From Gemmatimonadota bacterium (GTDB taxonomy: Bacteria; JAAXHH01), in contig VXMB01000009.1 in assembly GCA_009841265.1 (NCBI GenBank), positions 851,911 through 915,910 of the forward strand: 64,000 bases of DNA, given 5' to 3'. How positions within the stretch are numbered: the stretch's first letter is position 1; every line of letters starts with the position of its first letter. Positions 34,726-44,244 of the stretch are shown in pieces. Under the pieces are notes generated by a model. It searched no databases. It saw nothing but the letters and a program-made list of their open reading frames with translations, and was not told where the DNA came from. A program made the translations under genes and the position numbers.

Positions 34726-35673
34726 ATGGAAGCGGTCGACGATTATACCCGATTTGAAAAGCTCGTCCATCGATTCGATCCGCACGCCAGGCTGAAGCAC
34801 CATCGCAGCCTGCCCGGCGGCTACTCGGCCGATGTGACCGTCCTGGAAATCGAAGCCGGAGACGGTACGTCGAGAAAGCTCATTCACCGGTTGCACGGCG
34901 AGGTGGACCTCCAGCAGAACCCGAACGTGGCCGCGGATGAGTTCCGCGTGCTGCAACTGACCCACGCCGCGGGGCTGGCCACGCCCGCCCCGGTCTATCT
35001 GGACGCAACGGATCCCCTTTTTCCCACGCCCTCCCTTGTGCTGGAATATGCCGAGGGGGTTACCGATCTGAAGCCCAGCGATCCGGCGGAGTACGTGATG
35101 CAGATGGCCCGGGAACTGGCCAGGATACACCGGATGGACACGGCCGGCCGGGATATTTCCTTTCTTCTGCGGTTGGAGGATGAATGCGCTTCGGCGGTCG
35201 GGAGGCCGCCGGATGCTCCCGGCGTTACCGCGGGCGAACGCGAACTGATCGAAATGCTCGCGCCGTGCTGGCCGCTTCCCCGCAGCAATACGCCGGTTGT
35301 CCTGCACGGCGACTACTGGCCGGGGAATACCCTCTGGCAGGATGGACATCTCACGGCGGTCATCGACTGGGAGGACACCCGGCGGGGGGACCCGCTCTTC
35401 GACGTTTCGAACGCCCGGTTCGAGATCCTGATGCTCTTCGGCGCCGAAATCATGGATACCTTCACCCACCACTACGAAACCCTGAATCCTGTGGACACCG
35501 GATGCCTTCCCTGGTGGGATGTCTATACAGCGTTTCGCGTAGTGAACAAACTTGACTTTCTCGCCACGGAGGAACGGGACGAATCCCTGATACGCGCCGA
35601 CCATCAGTGGTTCGTCGAGCAGGCCCGCAGCCGCATTGGAACGTGCCGGGGCACGCATCAACCGAAAAAATAG
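34726..35673 (+). CDS. Aminoglycoside phosphotransferase-family kinase
   Basis: The 315-residue protein has the APH/choline-kinase fold. The catalytic loop is LHGDYWPGNTLW near residue 197 and the metal-binding motif IDWEDTRRGDPLFD near 216. Upstream LVLEYAEGV is the hinge. It begins 9 bases after the sulfatase-fold gene and ends shortly before the tRNA-Pro pair. These kinases phosphorylate sugars, amino alcohols or other small hydroxyl compounds; resistance is only one use, and nothing here points to it. Confidence 0.85.
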   Translation: MEAVDDYTRFEKLVHRFDPHARLKHHRSLPGGYSADVTVLEIEAGDGTSRKLIHRLHGEVDLQQNPNVAADEFRVLQLTHAAGLATPAPVYLDATDPLFPTPSLVLEYAEGVTDLKPSDPAEYVMQMARELARIHRMDTAGRDISFLLRLEDECASAVGRPPDAPGVTAGERELIEMLAPCWPLPRSNTPVVLHGDYWPGNTLWQDGHLTAVIDWEDTRRGDPLFDVSNARFEILMLFGAEIMDTFTHHYETLNPVDTGCLPWWDVYTAFRVVNKLDFLATEERDESLIRADHQWFVEQARSRIGTCRGTHQPKK

Positions 35674-35720
35674 CACTTGCCCGAAGCCCCTCCTCCACGT
35701 ACATTATACGCCGAAGTTTT

Positions 35721-35794
35721 CGGGGCGTAGCGCAGTCAGGTAGCGCACCAGCATGGGGGGCTGGTGGTCGCTGGTTCAAATCCAGTCGCCCCGA
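35721..35794 (+). tRNA. tRNA-Pro (anticodon GGG)
   Basis: Acceptor CGGGGCG/CGCCCCG, D arm GCGCAGTCAGGTAGCGC, anticodon stem CCAGC/GCTGG around loop ATGGGGG (anticodon GGG), and T arm GCTGG/CCAGT with TTCAAAT make a complete cloverleaf. Discriminator is A and CCA is not encoded. Confidence 0.95.
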
Positions 35795-35843
35795 TTCCGG
35801 CAAGGCAGCCCACCGGGCCCTTGCCCCTTGATCGGTCATATAT

Positions 35844-35918
35844 CGGGGCGTAGCGCAGCCCGGTCAGCGCGCCTGCTTCGGGAGCAGGAGGTCGGGAGTT
35901 CAAATCTCCCCGCCCCGA
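35844..35918 (+). tRNA. tRNA-Pro (anticodon CGG)
   Basis: It has the same acceptor stem as the preceding tRNA, D arm GCGCAGCCCGGTCAGCGC, anticodon stem CCTGC/GCAGG around loop TTCGGGA (anticodon CGG), and T arm GGGAG/CTCCC with TTCAAAT. It lies 49 bases after tRNA-Pro(GGG). The two are probably co-transcribed and arose by duplication. No rho-independent terminator is visible in the 189 bases that follow. Confidence 0.95.
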
Positions 35919-36107
35919 TCCGATTTCTCAAACAACAGAAATTCAGCATAGCCATCCTACCTGTTCGCTTCCGTACCCCGTTACCCCGCGACTTCCCGGC
36001 CGGACGCTCCGGCAGGTCGCCGAATCCGTAATATCGCGATCTGGCGCAATCTCGTCCCTGAGATACGAACGCGCCCTGATCGACCGGTCATCGAGGAGGA
36101 TACCGCC

Positions 36108-37235
36108 ATGTCGTACCGGATACGATTTCTGCCGGCCGTCGTCCTGTTCATAGGCGCCGCGCTATGGATGATCACACCGGGCACGGCCCGGTCCCAGGTA
36201 TCGGACCAGCCGGACACGCCCTTCAAGCTCGCCACCTTCGAGGCCACGGGAACGATCCGCATCGGCATGGCGGTCCGGGCGGACCAGGCGGGCGAAGCGG
36301 ACCAGGTAAGGCTGATGGACCTGCATGAGGCGAATGCTTATGTCACCCGCCAGCTTGGATTGCCCGTGGTATCCATTCCCAAGGAAATGCGCGCGCTGAT
36401 CGAGCAGTACGACGCCGTTTCCAACCGCATGTACACGATCGCGAACTACATGGGAGCGGATAACCGCCTGTCGAACCCGGACCTGCCCTTTGTATTCGAT
36501 CCGGAGAACGTCTCATTCAAAGCGCCGATCAAGTATCCCTACAACCTGCTGGCGGCCGCGGCAAACTACCGGGCCCACGCGGACGAGATGGAGGAATCGG
36601 CCATCGGAGGCGCGGGTTTCACCGCCGTTGAAGTGGACGTGGACGCCGAAGAACCCTATTTCTTCGCCAAGTCGCCAAGATCCACCATCATCGATCCGGG
36701 CGAACCCTACTACGTGCCGAAGGACGTGAACATCGACTGGGAAGTCGAACTGGCCATCATCATCGGCAGACCGGCCCTGGACCTGACCCTCGAAAACGCC
36801 CACGACTATGTCTTCGGTTACAGCATCGTGTTCGACGTCAGTCGCAGGGGCGGCGCAGGACTAAAGCCGATCAACCGCATGTTCCCCGGTCCGAACTGGT
36901 TCAATGGCAAGAGCAGCGACCGCGCCGCCCCATTCGGGCCCTACATCGTGCCCAAGGAGTTCATCCAACATGACGATCTCGAAATAAAGACCTGGGTCAA
37001 CGGCGTAATCAAGCAGGACAGCAACACCAGCTACATGATCTACGATGAAGCGCACATGATCCGGTATTTGACCTCCGTCCAGACCCTCTATCCGGGCGAC
37101 GTGATCGCCACGGGCACGCCGGACGGCGTGGGCCGCGCCCGGAATCCGCCCGAATACCTCCAGCCGGGCGACGTGGTGGAAATGGAGATCGAGGGTATCG
37201 GCCGGCTCGTCACACCCATGGAAGCCAAGCCATGA
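36108..37235 (+). CDS. Exported fumarylacetoacetate hydrolase-family protein
   Basis: The 375-residue protein has a clear signal peptide (residues 1-30, VVLFIGAALWMITPGTARS) and then an FAH-fold domain. Metal ligands are the paired glutamates in WEVELAIIIG near residue 215 and the aspartate in YSIVFDVSRRGG near 245; the C-terminal TGTPDGVGRARNPPEYLQPGD is characteristic. FAH proteins are normally cytosolic hydrolases, decarboxylases or isomerases of keto acids, so export is unusual. The extra region about 65-140, including a helical stretch KEMRALIEQYDAVSN, is also seen in a few relatives. Its stop overlaps the ATG of the LVIVD lipoprotein. Confidence 0.85.
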   Translation: MSYRIRFLPAVVLFIGAALWMITPGTARSQVSDQPDTPFKLATFEATGTIRIGMAVRADQAGEADQVRLMDLHEANAYVTRQLGLPVVSIPKEMRALIEQYDAVSNRMYTIANYMGADNRLSNPDLPFVFDPENVSFKAPIKYPYNLLAAAANYRAHADEMEESAIGGAGFTAVEVDVDAEEPYFFAKSPRSTIIDPGEPYYVPKDVNIDWEVELAIIIGRPALDLTLENAHDYVFGYSIVFDVSRRGGAGLKPINRMFPGPNWFNGKSSDRAAPFGPYIVPKEFIQHDDLEIKTWVNGVIKQDSNTSYMIYDEAHMIRYLTSVQTLYPGDVIATGTPDGVGRARNPPEYLQPGDVVEMEIEGIGRLVTPMEAKP

Positions 37236-38989
37236 AGACCCTTGTTGCCGCGCTCCTGAGCGGAGCGATCGCCGCAGGCTGCGGATCTTCACCAGAGGAC
37301 GATTCAGCGGAGGGCGATTCTGCTCCGGTAGTCGAATCCCCGCTCCAATCCACCATAACGGACGACTACGTCCTTCGCACCGACGCGCTGGCGGAGGATC
37401 GTACGCCCCCTGAACCCGATCCCGCGAGCTACGGAATGGACCCGGAAACCGGCCGGTTCGTCTATCCCACGGTCACGCCGCATCAGCATGAGTCCAAACC
37501 CTTCGAAGGCCAGCTGGACTACTGGGATACGAACGAGTACGCGAAGGCCATGACCGTAGAGGCCTACTACCCGATTACCGTCGAACCCTTCCATACCTGG
37601 CAGAACATCGTGGACTTCGACGGCCGAAGGTACATGTACCAGTACGTCCGGCGCGCCCTGAAAATCTACGATATCACCGATCCGAAGGACCTGAAGGTCG
37701 TGCACGAAAAGGGCAGCACATGGACCGGAGACGGGCCCGGCGAGGAGGTCAATCCCTATGGCGAAGGTGACATGTTCGGCGCCGCGTCCATCCAGTGGAA
37801 CGAGGATCTGGGCAAGTACATCATGGTGCAGGCCTTCGAGATCCGGCGCTTCGGCGTACTGAGCGACAAGCGCGCGGAACCGGAAAAGGTGAAGGCCATT
37901 CGAAATGCCAATCATCTCAAAGGGTTCAAGGTATACGAGATGAACGGGCCCCTGCCGGATGACTGGACCTTGATCGCCGAGCGAACCACCGACTACGAGC
38001 ACCCGGACGCGCCGATCGGACAGCAACAGGGCTCCGGCGTGCGGGACATCCCGGCCTGGCACGGCGGCAGGTACATGTTCGTCGCCGCGGCGCCCAGCGC
38101 GGAATACGCGCTTACGGAATACCCGAGCGACCTGTACTCGGCCGGCTACCAGGCGTGGGACATGACCGACCCGGCCGATCCCCTGTTTCTCAGCCAGTTC
38201 AACGTGCCGGGCCAGAAGCTGGGAGATCCCGACGACGAGGCCGCCTACCTGGCCAATCCCCGCGCGGGAAACCGGACCTCCTGGTTCGGCGCGCGCATGT
38301 CGATTTTCATGGCCAGGCCCGTGGAGGAAGGCGGGAGGTACGGTTATGCCGCCATGGGCGGCCTGGGGTTCTACATGCTGGACATCTCTGACCCGACCGA
38401 TATCAAGGCGCTGGGACACCTCAACTTCCCGCCCAGCGTCGCGGGCACGGAAGGCGACTACATCAACGTGACGCAGGTGGAAAAAACCGGTGTGGTCTAC
38501 TATTCCGGCTACCCTTTGAACGAAGACGGCTGGGAGCCCTACAAGGACATCTTCATGATCGACGTGAGTGATCCCGACATTCCCGGACTGCTCGGTACGC
38601 TGCCCAGGCCGGTGCCGCCCGCGGATGCGCCGTTCACGGATTTCGTGCAGCGACGCGGAAGTTTCGGGCCGAAGCGAAGCGGCTATTACACCCAACCCGG
38701 AACGCCGAAGGAGGACATCCTCCTCTATGCCTTCTACAACGCCGGCGTGCAGGTGTTCGATGTCTCCGACCTTTCCGATCCGAAGATCACCGCCTACTTC
38801 GTACCGAAATTCGACCCGTCCCGCACCCCGGAATATGCCCTTGGCAACCTGACCCACGGCATTTACGTCGAATACGACCGCAACCTGGTCTGGTTGTTTA
38901 CCAATCACGGCTTCTACTGCCTGTCGACCCCCGTGCTGGGCGAACCGCATCTCGGTCCACCCGAGACGCCCTGGCCACGCGGGAACTAG
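37232..38989 (+). CDS. LVIVD-repeat beta-propeller lipoprotein
   Basis: The 585-residue protein starts with a lipoprotein signal (VAALLSGAIAAGC, lipid-anchored at Cys17). It then contains repeated propeller blades of the LVIVD type, each with an aromatic-x-Asp-[IVM]-[ST]-Asp-Pro core: KIYDITDPKDLKV, AWDMTDPADPLF, YMLDISDPTDIKAL, MIDVSDPDIPGLLG and VFDVSDLSDPKIT. It overlaps the exported FAH gene by four bases, so both probably form one functional pair at the envelope. The family has no established activity; a binding or scaffolding role is likely. Confidence 0.82.
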   Translation: MKTLVAALLSGAIAAGCGSSPEDDSAEGDSAPVVESPLQSTITDDYVLRTDALAEDRTPPEPDPASYGMDPETGRFVYPTVTPHQHESKPFEGQLDYWDTNEYAKAMTVEAYYPITVEPFHTWQNIVDFDGRRYMYQYVRRALKIYDITDPKDLKVVHEKGSTWTGDGPGEEVNPYGEGDMFGAASIQWNEDLGKYIMVQAFEIRRFGVLSDKRAEPEKVKAIRNANHLKGFKVYEMNGPLPDDWTLIAERTTDYEHPDAPIGQQQGSGVRDIPAWHGGRYMFVAAAPSAEYALTEYPSDLYSAGYQAWDMTDPADPLFLSQFNVPGQKLGDPDDEAAYLANPRAGNRTSWFGARMSIFMARPVEEGGRYGYAAMGGLGFYMLDISDPTDIKALGHLNFPPSVAGTEGDYINVTQVEKTGVVYYSGYPLNEDGWEPYKDIFMIDVSDPDIPGLLGTLPRPVPPADAPFTDFVQRRGSFGPKRSGYYTQPGTPKEDILLYAFYNAGVQVFDVSDLSDPKITAYFVPKFDPSRTPEYALGNLTHGIYVEYDRNLVWLFTNHGFYCLSTPVLGEPHLGPPETPWPRGN

Positions 38990-39017
38990 ACCATGGTCAG
39001 GGTTATCCACAAAGGGC

Positions 39018-39046
39018 TTTACATCAAAAATGCGAGACACTACATT
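39018..39046 (+). promoter_or_regulatory. Candidate promoter of the PQQ dehydrogenase operon
   Basis: TTTACA (39018-39023) and TACATT (39041-39046) are 17 bases apart within a relatively AT-rich 219-base spacer. Transcription would start near 39053 and leave a leader of about 155 bases before the ATG at 39209. The leader shows no recognised riboswitch. Confidence 0.5.
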
Positions 39047-39208
39047 GGTCAGATATTTGCGAAACTTTTCAATATCAGATCGCCTGTTTTGTATACAGGG
39101 AATACGGGCTTGAATCCTCACCCAGGTCCGTGACATCTCTGTGTCTAAACGGTTTTGTGCATGCGATTCGCAGCACCATTCAACCTGCATCATGGGAGGC
39201 AGCGTGTG

Positions 39209-41215
39209 ATGAGTAGATTTTCCCCCTTGTTTCGATGGACGCCGCCGGTGATCGCGCTGGCCATGGCGATCACGGTATTAGCATCCTGCGAACCCGCGGC
39301 ACAAAGGGCGCCGGGAAAGATTATCCCGGTGGAGCAGCCTGATAGCGAATGGCGCATGCTGGGCCGCGACCTGGCCTACACGCGCTATTCCCCGCTGGAC
39401 CAGATCAACGCGGACAATGTGGACCGCCTCGAGGTAGCCTGGCGATGGAAGCAGGACAATTTCGGCCCACGTCCCGAATACTATGCCCAACCGGTGCCTA
39501 TCTACGTGGGGGGCATGCTTTATTCCACGGCAGGTACACGGCGCAGCGCCATGGCCATCGAGCCTGAAACCGGCGAGACGATGTGGACCTACCGCCCCGT
39601 GGAGGACGAAGAACGCTGGGCAACGGCTCCTCGGCGAAATTCCGGGCGCGGCGTCTCGTTCTGGACCGACGGACAGGGCGACAACCGGGTCATCCTGATC
39701 ACCCGGGGCTTCTACCTTGTGGCCCTCGACGCCCAATCGGGCATCCCGGTGGCCGAATTCGGCAACAACGGCGTAGTCGACATGATGGAAGGCTGGCGCA
39801 ACGCGGAAAACGTCACGCCCGTCGGCAACCTGGCCAACACGTCTCCCGCGACGGTCGTGGGGGACATCATCCTCGTTCCGCCGGCCCTCGCCGCGGGATT
39901 CCGGCCCCGATCGATGACCAACTCGCCGGGTGACGTCGTAGCCTACGACGCGCGCACCGGTGCGGTCCTCTGGAAGTTCAAGGTCATTCCGGACGATGGC
40001 GAGGAAGGCGCGGAGACCTGGGAGCAGAATTCGAGATCCTATACTGGGAACGCCGGCGTGTGGACCTCCATCTCCGCCGACACCGAACTGGGCTATGCCT
40101 ATCTGCCCGTAGAGGCGCCGACGAACGACTATTACGGCGGGCATCGCCTGGGTGACAACCTGTACGCGAACAGCCTGGTGGCCGTGGATTATACGACGGG
40201 CGAGAAGATCTGGCATTTCCAGATCGTCCATCACGACATCTGGGACTATGACAATCCCGCCGCGCCTATCCTGGCCGACGTGACCATCGACGGCGAGCCG
40301 CGCAAGATCGTGATCCAGAACACCAAGCAGGGCTATTCCTACGTCTTCGACCGGGTCACCGGCGAACCTATCTGGGACATGCCCGAGACCGACGTCCCCG
40401 CGACGGACGTACCGGGCGACCGGGCTTCACCTACGCAGCCAATACCCGTGAAGCCTGCCCCCTGGGAACACCAGGGTATCAGCCAGGACGACCTGGTGGA
40501 CTTCACCCCGGAGGTGCGCCAGGAGGCGATCAACCTGATGGCCAACCACCGGTACGGACCGCTTTACCAGCCGCCTTCGCTCGCGGAAGCGCCGGACGGT
40601 ACCATCGGCACGATCCAGATCCCGGGCGCGAACGGCGGGGTCAACTGGAACATGACCTGCCTCGACCCGGTCACCGGCGTGAATTTCATACCGTCCAACA
40701 CCAGCATTTCTAAACTGGCGTTACGGGCGCCGGATCCTGAAGAATCGGACATGGACTACTTCTCGGCCGGCCTGAGAGCGCCGCGCGTCTTCGGCCAGAT
40801 CCCGCTGGTCAGGCCGCCCTGGGGACGGATCACCGCGGTCGACATGAACACGGGCGATCACGTCTGGATGGCGCCGAACGGCGATACTCCGCAGGCCATC
40901 AAGGACTTGCCTGAGCTGGCGGGCGTCGATCTGCCCCGGACCGGCAAGGCCACCCGGATCGGTTCCCTGGTGACGAGCACGCTGCTCTTCGCCGGCGAGG
41001 GCTTCGGGGGAGATCCCTATCTCCACGCCTACGACAAGGCGACGGGCGAAGTCGTCGCGTCGATCGAACTCCCGGCGGCCCAGAGCGGCATGCCCATGAC
41101 CTACATGCACAATGACGTGCAATACCTCATCATGACCGTCGGCGCCAGTGGCCATGCCGCCGAACTGATCGCGTTGAAACTGGGCGAGGAACCCGAAGCC
41201 GAAGAAGGCGAATAG
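39209..41215 (+). CDS. PQQ-dependent dehydrogenase-like beta-propeller lipoprotein
   Basis: The 668-residue protein has a lipoprotein signal (ALAMAITVLASC) and an eight-bladed quinoprotein propeller. Family motifs include WRMLGRDLAYTRYSPLDQI at the start, VTPVGNLANTSPATVVGD, and WHFQIVHHDIWDYDNPAAP near residue 335, which belongs to the PQQ glucose/alcohol dehydrogenase group. The vicinal cysteine pair of methanol dehydrogenases is not seen, and there is no C-terminal haem domain. Electrons may pass to the CxxCH protein encoded at 44245. The ATG at 39209 follows GGGAGG; the frame upstream is open but has no leader features. Sugar or alcohol substrate cannot be decided. PQQ synthesis genes are not in the window. 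Confidence 0.85.
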   Translation: MSRFSPLFRWTPPVIALAMAITVLASCEPAAQRAPGKIIPVEQPDSEWRMLGRDLAYTRYSPLDQINADNVDRLEVAWRWKQDNFGPRPEYYAQPVPIYVGGMLYSTAGTRRSAMAIEPETGETMWTYRPVEDEERWATAPRRNSGRGVSFWTDGQGDNRVILITRGFYLVALDAQSGIPVAEFGNNGVVDMMEGWRNAENVTPVGNLANTSPATVVGDIILVPPALAAGFRPRSMTNSPGDVVAYDARTGAVLWKFKVIPDDGEEGAETWEQNSRSYTGNAGVWTSISADTELGYAYLPVEAPTNDYYGGHRLGDNLYANSLVAVDYTTGEKIWHFQIVHHDIWDYDNPAAPILADVTIDGEPRKIVIQNTKQGYSYVFDRVTGEPIWDMPETDVPATDVPGDRASPTQPIPVKPAPWEHQGISQDDLVDFTPEVRQEAINLMANHRYGPLYQPPSLAEAPDGTIGTIQIPGANGGVNWNMTCLDPVTGVNFIPSNTSISKLALRAPDPEESDMDYFSAGLRAPRVFGQIPLVRPPWGRITAVDMNTGDHVWMAPNGDTPQAIKDLPELAGVDLPRTGKATRIGSLVTSTLLFAGEGFGGDPYLHAYDKATGEVVASIELPAAQSGMPMTYMHNDVQYLIMTVGASGHAAELIALKLGEEPEAEEGE

Positions 41216-41279
41216 CCGTCGGGACCGGGAGAACGGGATCGAGAATCCCGCAGTTGGCGACTAAAACAGGAGATTCGCA

Positions 41280-41906
41280 ATGAAACGCTACATCTGGAGC
41301 CTGGCGGCCGCCGCCGTGATCGCGGCCTGCATGCAGGGCACGGCGGCCGCGCAGGACAATATGCTGACCGAAGCGGAGCAGGAGGCGGGCTGGAAGCTGC
41401 TGTTCGACGGCCAGACCCTCCTGGGCTGGACCCACCGCGGCGGTACCGCCATCTGGGCGGTGGAAGACGGCATGCTCACAGGGGAAGCGACGGGTGGCCC
41501 GGGATACATCGGGTCCTACGACGAGTTCACCAATTTCGAACTGAGCGTGCAGTTCAACCAGGACGCCGGACATAACAGCGGCGTTTTCGTCCGTGGACCG
41601 CACGATACCGGGGCAAGGGTGAACCAGTATTCCTTCTACGAGATCAATATCGCGGATACCCATGGCTCGGGCTACACCACCGGCAGCATCGTGGCGCTGG
41701 CCAAGTACGAACCGCCGCCGAAGACCGAAGGCCAGTGGAATACCATGGTCATCACCGCCGACGGACGTGACATTACGGTCATGCTGAACGGGGAAGAAGC
41801 CGTCAAGATCCAGGATTCCTCTCATTACAGCGGCGTCGTCGTGCTGCAGGCCTTCGGCCAGGGCAAAATCCGGTTCAAGAACGTCAAGATTCGTTCATTG
41901 GATTAG
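41280..41906 (+). CDS. Exported DUF1080 (3-keto-disaccharide hydrolase-type) protein
   Basis: The 208-residue protein has a signal peptide (AAAAVIAACMQGTAAAQ) and one DUF1080 jelly-roll domain with GWKLLFDGQTLLGWTHRG, WAVEDGMLTG, NFELSVQFNQDAGHNSGVFV and IRFKNVKIRSL at the end. Some members of this fold cleave 3-keto-glycosides produced by sugar dehydrogenases, which would suit the oxidoreductase gene just upstream. The signal could also be read as a lipoprotein signal (VIAAC). It lies 64 bases after the PQQ-type dehydrogenase gene. Confidence 0.85.
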   Translation: MKRYIWSLAAAAVIAACMQGTAAAQDNMLTEAEQEAGWKLLFDGQTLLGWTHRGGTAIWAVEDGMLTGEATGGPGYIGSYDEFTNFELSVQFNQDAGHNSGVFVRGPHDTGARVNQYSFYEINIADTHGSGYTTGSIVALAKYEPPPKTEGQWNTMVITADGRDITVMLNGEEAVKIQDSSHYSGVVVLQAFGQGKIRFKNVKIRSLD

Positions 41907-41960
41907 TGAACACCGCGGGGCGGGCCCGTCGTCCGCCCCGCCACATCGATTCGGTACTCG

Positions 41961-44180
41961 ATGAAAACGATTCTCCCAGCCTGCTGTGTCCTCTTTCTGC
42001 ATCTGTTACTGCATCCGTTGCTGCATCCGCTTCCCGCCCACGCCTGGCCGCAGTCGACTCCGGACACCACCGAAGTTGCCGTAGATCACGTCCTTCAACC
42101 CATTGAAGTCACCGCTACCCGCTACATCCGGGAGATCCTCGACATCCCTTATGCCGTGGACCGGGTGGACCGGGACGAGATCCAGCGCGCCGAACCCGGG
42201 CTGTCCCTGGAGGAAAGCGTCCGCGGACTTCCGGGCATCATCGTAAACAACCGAAACAACGTTTCCCAGGGCGACCGGATCAGCATCCGCGGCCTGGGCA
42301 GCCGGGCGTCCTTCGGCGTGCGCGGGGTGAAGCTGGTGCTGGACGGCATTCCGCTGACCATGGCCGACGGCCAGTCACAGCTCAACAACCTCGATCTCAC
42401 CTCGGCGGGGCAGATCGAAGTACTGCGCGGTCCCAGTTCCTCGCTTTACGGCAACGCGGCAGGCGGTGTCATCCAGATCCGCACGGAAGAGGCCCCGGAC
42501 CGGCCACTCGAAGTCACGCCCCGCTTCATCACCGGCTCCCATGGCCTGCGACGCATGCAGGGCAAGGCGGCCGGCACCGCGGGCGGCAGCCGTTTTCTCG
42601 TCAATTTCAATACGCTCTGGTTCGACGGGTTCCGCGACCATGCCTTCGCGCGGTCGACCGGCATCAATACGGTCGGAAAACGGATGATCGACGATACCTG
42701 GATCATCACGGCAGTAGCCAATTACTACAATGCCCCCTACCAGTACAACCCAAGCTCTCTCGACAAGGCAACGGCCGAGTCGGACCCCGCCAGCGCGAGG
42801 GCCTTCGTCCAGCGGCAGGGCGCGTCCAAGGAGGTCAGACAGTTCCAGGGCGGCCTGTCCCTTCGTTACGAGGCGCCCGGGGCCGAGGGGGAGATCACGG
42901 TGTTCGGCATGGGACGCACGCTGTTCAACCCCATACCGGGCCGGATCATCGACCTGGACCGTAAGGCCGGTGGAATCCGGGGAGTGTACAGCCGCGAGAG
43001 CGGGATCGGAAACGGCGGATTCCGGATGACGGCCGGATTGGATCTGGAGATACAGCGCGACGAACGGCATGAATACGGCAACGGCGGCATACCGGGAGAC
43101 CTGGTAGGCACGCTGGACGACGCCCGCGTCTTCGACGAAATCTCGCGCGGAGACAAACGGCTGGACCAGGATGAAGGCGTCGATGGCTTCGGCCCCTTCG
43201 TGGAAATTGAATGGTCACCCGATCCCGATGTTTCCGTCACCGCCGGCGGGCGGTACGACCGGTTCCGGTACGAGGCGACGGACCGGTTTCTGAGTGACGG
43301 GACCGACGATTCGGGAACGCGGAACATGGCACAGTTCAGTCCCCACCTGGGCGTGGCCTTCCGGCCTACTCCGCTCACGGCGGTATACGGCAATTTCTCC
43401 ACCGCCTTCCAGACTCCGACCACCACGGAACTGAGCAACCAGCCCACGCAGGCGGGCGGTTTCAACCCCGATCTCGAGCCCGAACGAATCCGCGGCTTCG
43501 AGGCGGGTATCAAGGGATTCGTGCCCGATGCCGGGTTGGCCTATGACGCGGCCCTCTTCACCTTCGGCATACGCAATATGCTCCTGCCCTTCCAGATCGA
43601 CAATCCGGAGACGGACGAGGTCTTTTACCGCAACGCGGGCAAAACGCGGAACCGGGGCATCGAACTGAAACTGACCTGGTCTCCCCTGCCCCCGGTCAAC
43701 CTGGCGTTGGCCTATACGGGCATGCAATTCAGGTTCGACGACTTCGAAGTCGAGCGGGAGGTCGATGGAAGCACCTCGCGCTACCAGTTGTCGGACAACG
43801 AAGTGCCCGGCGTGCCGCCCCACCACCTGTTCGCCGGATTCACCTACACCCATCCGGGCAATGGCGCATTCGTGGAGTTGAATGCGCAATGGACGGCGGA
43901 GTACTACGCCAACGACTTCAACGGGCCCGCCCCGGGGAACGGAAAGCCCGTATCCGACTTCGTCAACGATGGCTACGGCCTCGTTGATTTGCGCGCGGGA
44001 ATCACGTACCTTGGAGAGATGGTCGGTGGCGTCCTGTTCGCCGGAGTCAACAACCTGTTCGATACGCGTTACAATGGTTCCATCGTCCCCAACGCCTTCG
44101 GGGACCGTTTCTTCGAGCCGGCCGCGGGCCGGACGTGGTACGTGGGACTCGGCCTTCCTATCGGTGCGGGTTCGAGATGA
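41961..44180 (+). CDS. TonB-dependent outer-membrane receptor
   Basis: The 739-residue protein has a signal peptide, a plug domain (about 45-165; ISIRGLGSRASFGVRGVKL and IEVLRGPSSSLYGNAAGGV) and a beta-barrel to the C-terminus, with the late-barrel motif GGVLFAGVNNLFDTRYNG. The barrel ends GLPIGAGSR rather than with a terminal aromatic residue. It brings a ligand across the outer membrane using TonB energy. Genes around it suggest an organic ligand such as a glycoside or quinone rather than iron, but iron or cobalamin cannot be excluded. The signal peptide contains three 12-bp repeats (41997-42032). Confidence 0.9.
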   Translation: MKTILPACCVLFLHLLLHPLLHPLPAHAWPQSTPDTTEVAVDHVLQPIEVTATRYIREILDIPYAVDRVDRDEIQRAEPGLSLEESVRGLPGIIVNNRNNVSQGDRISIRGLGSRASFGVRGVKLVLDGIPLTMADGQSQLNNLDLTSAGQIEVLRGPSSSLYGNAAGGVIQIRTEEAPDRPLEVTPRFITGSHGLRRMQGKAAGTAGGSRFLVNFNTLWFDGFRDHAFARSTGINTVGKRMIDDTWIITAVANYYNAPYQYNPSSLDKATAESDPASARAFVQRQGASKEVRQFQGGLSLRYEAPGAEGEITVFGMGRTLFNPIPGRIIDLDRKAGGIRGVYSRESGIGNGGFRMTAGLDLEIQRDERHEYGNGGIPGDLVGTLDDARVFDEISRGDKRLDQDEGVDGFGPFVEIEWSPDPDVSVTAGGRYDRFRYEATDRFLSDGTDDSGTRNMAQFSPHLGVAFRPTPLTAVYGNFSTAFQTPTTTELSNQPTQAGGFNPDLEPERIRGFEAGIKGFVPDAGLAYDAALFTFGIRNMLLPFQIDNPETDEVFYRNAGKTRNRGIELKLTWSPLPPVNLALAYTGMQFRFDDFEVEREVDGSTSRYQLSDNEVPGVPPHHLFAGFTYTHPGNGAFVELNAQWTAEYYANDFNGPAPGNGKPVSDFVNDGYGLVDLRAGITYLGEMVGGVLFAGVNNLFDTRYNGSIVPNAFGDRFFEPAAGRTWYVGLGLPIGAGSR
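41997..42032 (+). repeat. Three 12-bp repeats within the TonB receptor signal peptide
   Basis: CTGCATCTGTTA, CTGCATCCGTTG and CTGCATCCGCTT follow one another and encode the repeated Leu-His-Pro/Leu-Leu pattern of the leader's hydrophobic core. Confidence 0.75.
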
Positions 44181-44216
44181 CATCCCGCCAGCCCGGATGA
44201 GCCGTTCCCTATGAAG

Positions 44217-44242
44217 ACACAGGAGTCGCACACAGGAGTCGC
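44217..44242. repeat. Perfect 13-bp duplication carrying the ribosome binding site
   Basis: ACACAGGAGTCGC occurs twice back to back, so there are two AGGAG sites, 8 and 21 bases ahead of the cytochrome c ATG at 44245. Only the nearer has normal spacing. An ATG at 44211 just before the repeats opens no useful frame. Confidence 0.85.
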
Positions 44243-44244
44243 AC

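Noticed and set aside
35721..35918. tRNA-Pro pair as a mobile-element attachment site
   Set aside because: No integrase, direct repeat of the tRNA 3' end or change in gene content marks an island boundary here.
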